The notes under the pieces are model-generated. The model was not told the origin of the DNA. It ran no database searches and saw only the letters and a list, made by a program, of their open reading frames with translations. Shown here piece by piece: positions 60,560-64,000 of a stretch of DNA of 64,000 nt; position 1 is the stretch's first letter; each line of letters opens with the position of its first letter. The position numbers and the translations under genes were made by a program. Location: positions 21,853,225 through 21,917,224 of the forward strand of contig NC_135557.1 in the NCBI RefSeq assembly GCF_964340395.1. Reading direction: 5' to 3'. This DNA is from Glandiceps talaboti (taxonomy: Eukaryota > Hemichordata > Enteropneusta > Spengelidae).

Positions 60560-60772
60560 TAGACTGTTGACAGTTGCTCGCGCCTTTTTTTCCTACGTTT
60601 TATCTAAACTTAAGTCATCGCCGTGCTCTGATCCGGTGCAACACTTCTATAAATGCATACTGATATCGAGGGTATCAGGATGCGATTATAGTAGTATTGC
60701 GCTGGATCGGAGCATGGCGACGACTTAAATAAAACGTAGGAAAAAAAGGCATGAGCGACTGTCGACAGTCTA
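60560..60772. mobile_element. Foldback element, arms about 80 bp
   Basis: The left arm begins TAGACTGTTGACAGTTGCTC and the right arm ends GAGCGACTGTCGACAGTCTA. The arms continue to pair through CCTACGTTTTAT, AAGTC.TCGCC and CTGATCC.G. The loop is about 50 bases. The ends are TA. No coding frame. Confidence 0.88.
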
Positions 60773-61298
60773 ATTATGTGTGTAAACTCATATGATTATG
60801 TGTGTATACTAGGATGATTATCTGCATTACTGTAAAGTTTGACAACTGATTGTAGATATACAAGCATGTCGATGTCGACCACACAAAGAAGAACTTGTGT
60901 ATGATTTTAATGTAAAACTAGTAAATAAAATTTATTGAGTCTTTGTACTGAAATTTTGATGAGTAATGAAAGATTACAGATAAAAGATGTTAAACAAACA
61001 ATAAAATCAATAGTCTCATAATTTCATTTGACTCCAAAAAATATCTAACTGTTCTTATATTTTCTCCTTTTCATTATTAAAATTTAAAATTTATTCAAAG
61101 TAAAATGTTTCAAGTATTTGCAATCCAGGACCACTATACATTGTTCACTGTTCACAAAAAATCTACCTACCCCACCTATTCTAAAACTGAGCGTAATTGG
61201 AACCACACAATTTTTTAGGCCTAATCATAATTTATCAATCACAATCACGATTTCACGTTTGGTTATTACCAATCACAGTCACGATTAGTAATCACAGT

Positions 61299-61327
61299 AA
61301 ATTGTGTGGTTCCCATTATGCTCATAT

Positions 61328-61391
<64 letters not shown>

Positions 61392-61607
61392 CTCGGTGAG
61401 TATCAATCTGCTAAGACAATGCTCTATACCGCAGTGGCAGAGCGCAATAGTTTTGGTAGTACTGGAACTCTTTCTTGGTTGTAACTCGGAGTTTCACGCA
61501 TTGTGCGATCATCAGGCAACTGCCAGACAACTGACAACTGCAGTTGTCTGATGATCGCGCAATGCGTGAAACTCCGAGTTACAACCAAGAAAGAGTTCCA
61601 GTACTAC

Positions 61608-61693
<86 letters not shown>

Positions 61694-61929
61694 GTGCGAG
61701 TGTCTAGTTCAGGTAGTTATGTTTTCCGTTGTTTTCCATATGGTCTCTGCGTTATTGGTTTCTTCTCATCAGATTTACAGCCATTCAATTGGAAGAACTG
61801 TTGATGTCAGTTTCCTGCATTAACTATTTCTCCTGAGACTTCACAATTTTGTACCCCAATATGTAAAAGAAAATTGAGGGTCGACAGTGAAAACTAGGTT
61901 GGGTCGTGTAACTGAAACCAAACAATTTT
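61299..61929 (+). mobile_element. MITE family C, copy 2, with internal (TA)n-palindrome insertion
   Basis: The ends AATTGTGTGGTTCC and GAAACCAAACAATT are inverted copies. The outer parts match 36379-36716. Between CATTATGCTCAT and GTGTCTAGTTCAG this copy carries an extra 300 bp made of two (TA)n tracts around a long palindrome. Confidence 0.75.
61453..61610. repeat. Long palindrome, arms about 70 bp, flanked by (TA)n
   Basis: The left arm TTGGTAGTACTGGAACTCTT continues to GATCATCAGGCAACTG. The right arm is its reverse complement with two or three mismatches, ending AAGAGTTCCAGTACTACCAA. (TA)n tracts lie at about 61328-61390 and 61611-61690. Confidence 0.92.
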
Positions 61930-64000
61930 ATTAAGCCAGACCTAAACATGTAGGGTTCGACTGTGGCCTAACCACATACCTCTAAATTACCATGATTGAC
62001 GTGATGACAAGATGGCCGACAACGTATCATCGAGGTTGTCATCCTGCGAGCAAGTTAGACATGACGGAAAACATGATGTCAATACATTGTGTTCAGTCGG
62101 ATTGGTAATTTGTTGACATTGTAAAAATGTTCACTATGTAAAATCATCTAATTTATAACAAGTGTGTGAAACTTTTGAAATGTTTACCTGTAAATTATCG
62201 TGATCGTGATCGAGCTTTTTGTTTACAACCTCGTTTCTAGAAATGACGTCAGATTAATCACAATCATGATTGTACAAATCGATCGCGCAGTCATTATAGC
62301 GCCACCAAGAGTTCAATGATTCGTACACCACACGTCAAAACTCGAAGTTAAAAATAATTCGAAGTCTCTCAAAAAATTAAATCATCTGATCTTCACACAG
62401 TGAATATAGTGATTGATGCATCACAAGAAATCGTTATTGATTTGTACTACAGCTGCTTCTTTCAGCCGCATCTCAAACTCGAACAGCAACTACTTTATTT
62501 TTCCCTTTTGCAATGTGATTGTTGAAATGTATGAAAAAGAAAGACTCGTTCATTATTATAGACTAAGATCCAAGTCATTTTAATAGTCAAGTGTGGCGTC
62601 GATTATCATTGGGTCGACCTATTTATCTCTACACATGCGCAATAGTATGAACACATGCGGGGAAGTGTGAATAATTACGTATATATTGTCTGCAGCATTC
62701 TTGTACTGCCGCGATGCAACTACTTTAATTTTCATTATTAAAATGTGATTGTCAAACTGTATGAAAAAGAAAAACTAGATAGATATTGACCGTTATATAT
62801 CTTTTTACTATCTCCAAATTTTTACATTATTTTACCGCCCCACAGTCTGCTCAAAGTCAATATGGAAATACAAGTGATCATGAAGCAATGGATACACCAA
62901 ACGTTTGGGTCGTAGACGTCGACGTCATTACCCATGAGGCTCTATCTTTATTCACAGTAGTACACATTTTTAACTTCTTTTTGCCTGTTCCCAGTGTTCA
63001 TCTGACAACTATATCAAAGGAGGAAACTACTAGACGGGATCTCTGTGTATCATCATCACGTACAACCTAATAGGTTAGCGATCAATCGGTCGATCATCAA
63101 AAGACCAAATTACCAAAGTTAAAATACAATGGGTGACCCTACAACGAATGACAACCCGAATAACAGAAAATGAATGACAGCATGTACAGAACGTAATGTT
63201 CAGTGGTATGACACCCTTTTCTACGGTCAGTTAGTTGAATGGCATTTTCTACACTGTTCGATAATTGGAATGACAGACACCACTCTATAGCATACATTCT
63301 CAAGTGCATTTCAAAATCCAATGTGACGGCAAAATACTATGGAAAATTAATTTTGAAAACAAGACCGAAAATCCAAATTTTGTATTTCACCCATTGTAAA
63401 TTTATTGTAAAGTGGCATCCCTTCCCTACCAACGAATACTTCGAAAGCATAATATTCATAAAAATAAAACTTAAAATTTTCTATGAATAAAACTTAAAAA
63501 TATCACCAATAGTTCTGCACAACTGTATGGAATGTACTGATATGAAGGAAGGAAAAATGAAAATATCTCTTTTGGTCCAATGTCGGTTTGTGTTGCTTAG
63601 CTTGTCAATAATGCAAGTATAAATGTGAACATTTTTATTGTTGGAAGGAATAGTCAAAAACTGAAGTAATTTAACTATCAACATTTGTGCTTCTTATTTG
63701 ACTGATAGACAAGTGATTGTGATAAAACAAGTCTTGCACATCCTCGTGGACAAGTTACTTTGAAAAGTGGAAGAATTACAGGTCGATTTATATTGCATTA
63801 AATAATCATGGGTTTTTTCATGACCCCCACCCTCTTGAAAGTTGTGAAATTTTTAATTAGCCCCCCCCCCCCAATAAAAAAAAACCGGGACCCCTGAAAG
63901 TTTAATCTGGACACTCCCTTAAGGCCGATCCTGGACTGACACCAGTCCCTTGGCAGATTTGTTTTAGTCTCATAATGTTCAACTCTTTTGTATTTATCAT

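Larger units (their letters stand above)
59853..64000. other. ETHE1 3' flank, no confident gene
   Basis: Begins with the ETHE1 3' UTR (AATAAA at 59959), then a foldback element (60560-60772), a composite MITE (61299-61929) with TA tracts, and AT-rich spacer. A frame at about 62845-63068 is preceded by an acceptor-like CCGCCCCACAG, but it has no domain I know. A C-rich tract lies at 63860-63875. Confidence 0.5.

Noticed and set aside
62786-63070. 94-codon frame after an acceptor-like CCGCCCCACAG
   Set aside because: No known domain, no partner exons in the window, and the frame runs into pyrimidine/AG tracts. It remains a possible first exon of a gene beyond the window but cannot be supported.

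Overview
The window is animal nuclear DNA: short exons with GT-AG introns, poly-A-rich and microsatellite-rich spacers, MITEs, SINEs and decayed CR1/L2-like LINEs. The gene set (a TRIM with a C3HC3D RING, a secreted CUB-EGF protein, TOMM70, TBRG1 and ETHE1 orthologues) fits an invertebrate deuterostome. A striking set of minisatellites that overlap exon-intron junctions makes amphioxus (Branchiostoma) my best guess, because I recall such elements being reported there. This is an inference, not a proof.

Layout. 1-5171 (minus): 5' part of a secreted CUB-EGF gene. 5172-11180: no confident gene, simple repeats, a doubtful CUB-like fragment and a 200-bp local duplication. 11185-14443 (plus): a TRIM E3-ligase-like gene whose coding part is one exon. 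14444-20987: a decayed LINE, a second degraded copy of the TRIM C-terminal end, two MITEs, a tRNA-derived SINE and tandem arrays. 20988-34429 (minus): complete TOMM70 in 11 coding exons, 632 aa. 34793-35332 (plus): a single-exon membrane-anchored glucosidase II beta-like protein, head-to-head with TOMM70. 38598-47761 (plus): TBRG1-like gene in 11 coding exons, 674 aa, with an extra N-terminal HARE-HTH domain. 52412-59852 (plus): ETHE1 persulfide dioxygenase in 7 exons, 286 aa. 59853-64000: foldback elements and spacer, no confident gene. I assembled exons by hand from splice signals, reading phase and remembered family sequences. All three long gene models close with consistent phase.

The main unusual signal is structural. 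In TOMM70, TBRG1 and ETHE1 many introns carry tandem arrays whose repeat unit is a copy of the neighbouring exon edge plus its splice site. These are seen at donors (TBRG1 exon 7; TOMM70 exons 6, 8, 10 and probably 5 and 2; ETHE1 exon 5) and at acceptors (ETHE1 exons 2 and 4; TOMM70 exon 4). The arrays therefore multiply functional-looking splice sites. In most, using an extra copy would bring in a stop codon; in ETHE1 exon 5 the next donor is in frame and would add ten residues.

The genes are unrelated in function: mitochondrial import receptor, mitochondrial sulfide detoxification, chromatin/growth regulation, ubiquitin ligase-like, ER-type lectin-chaperone relative, and an extracellular adhesion-type protein. 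No operon-like organisation is expected or seen.
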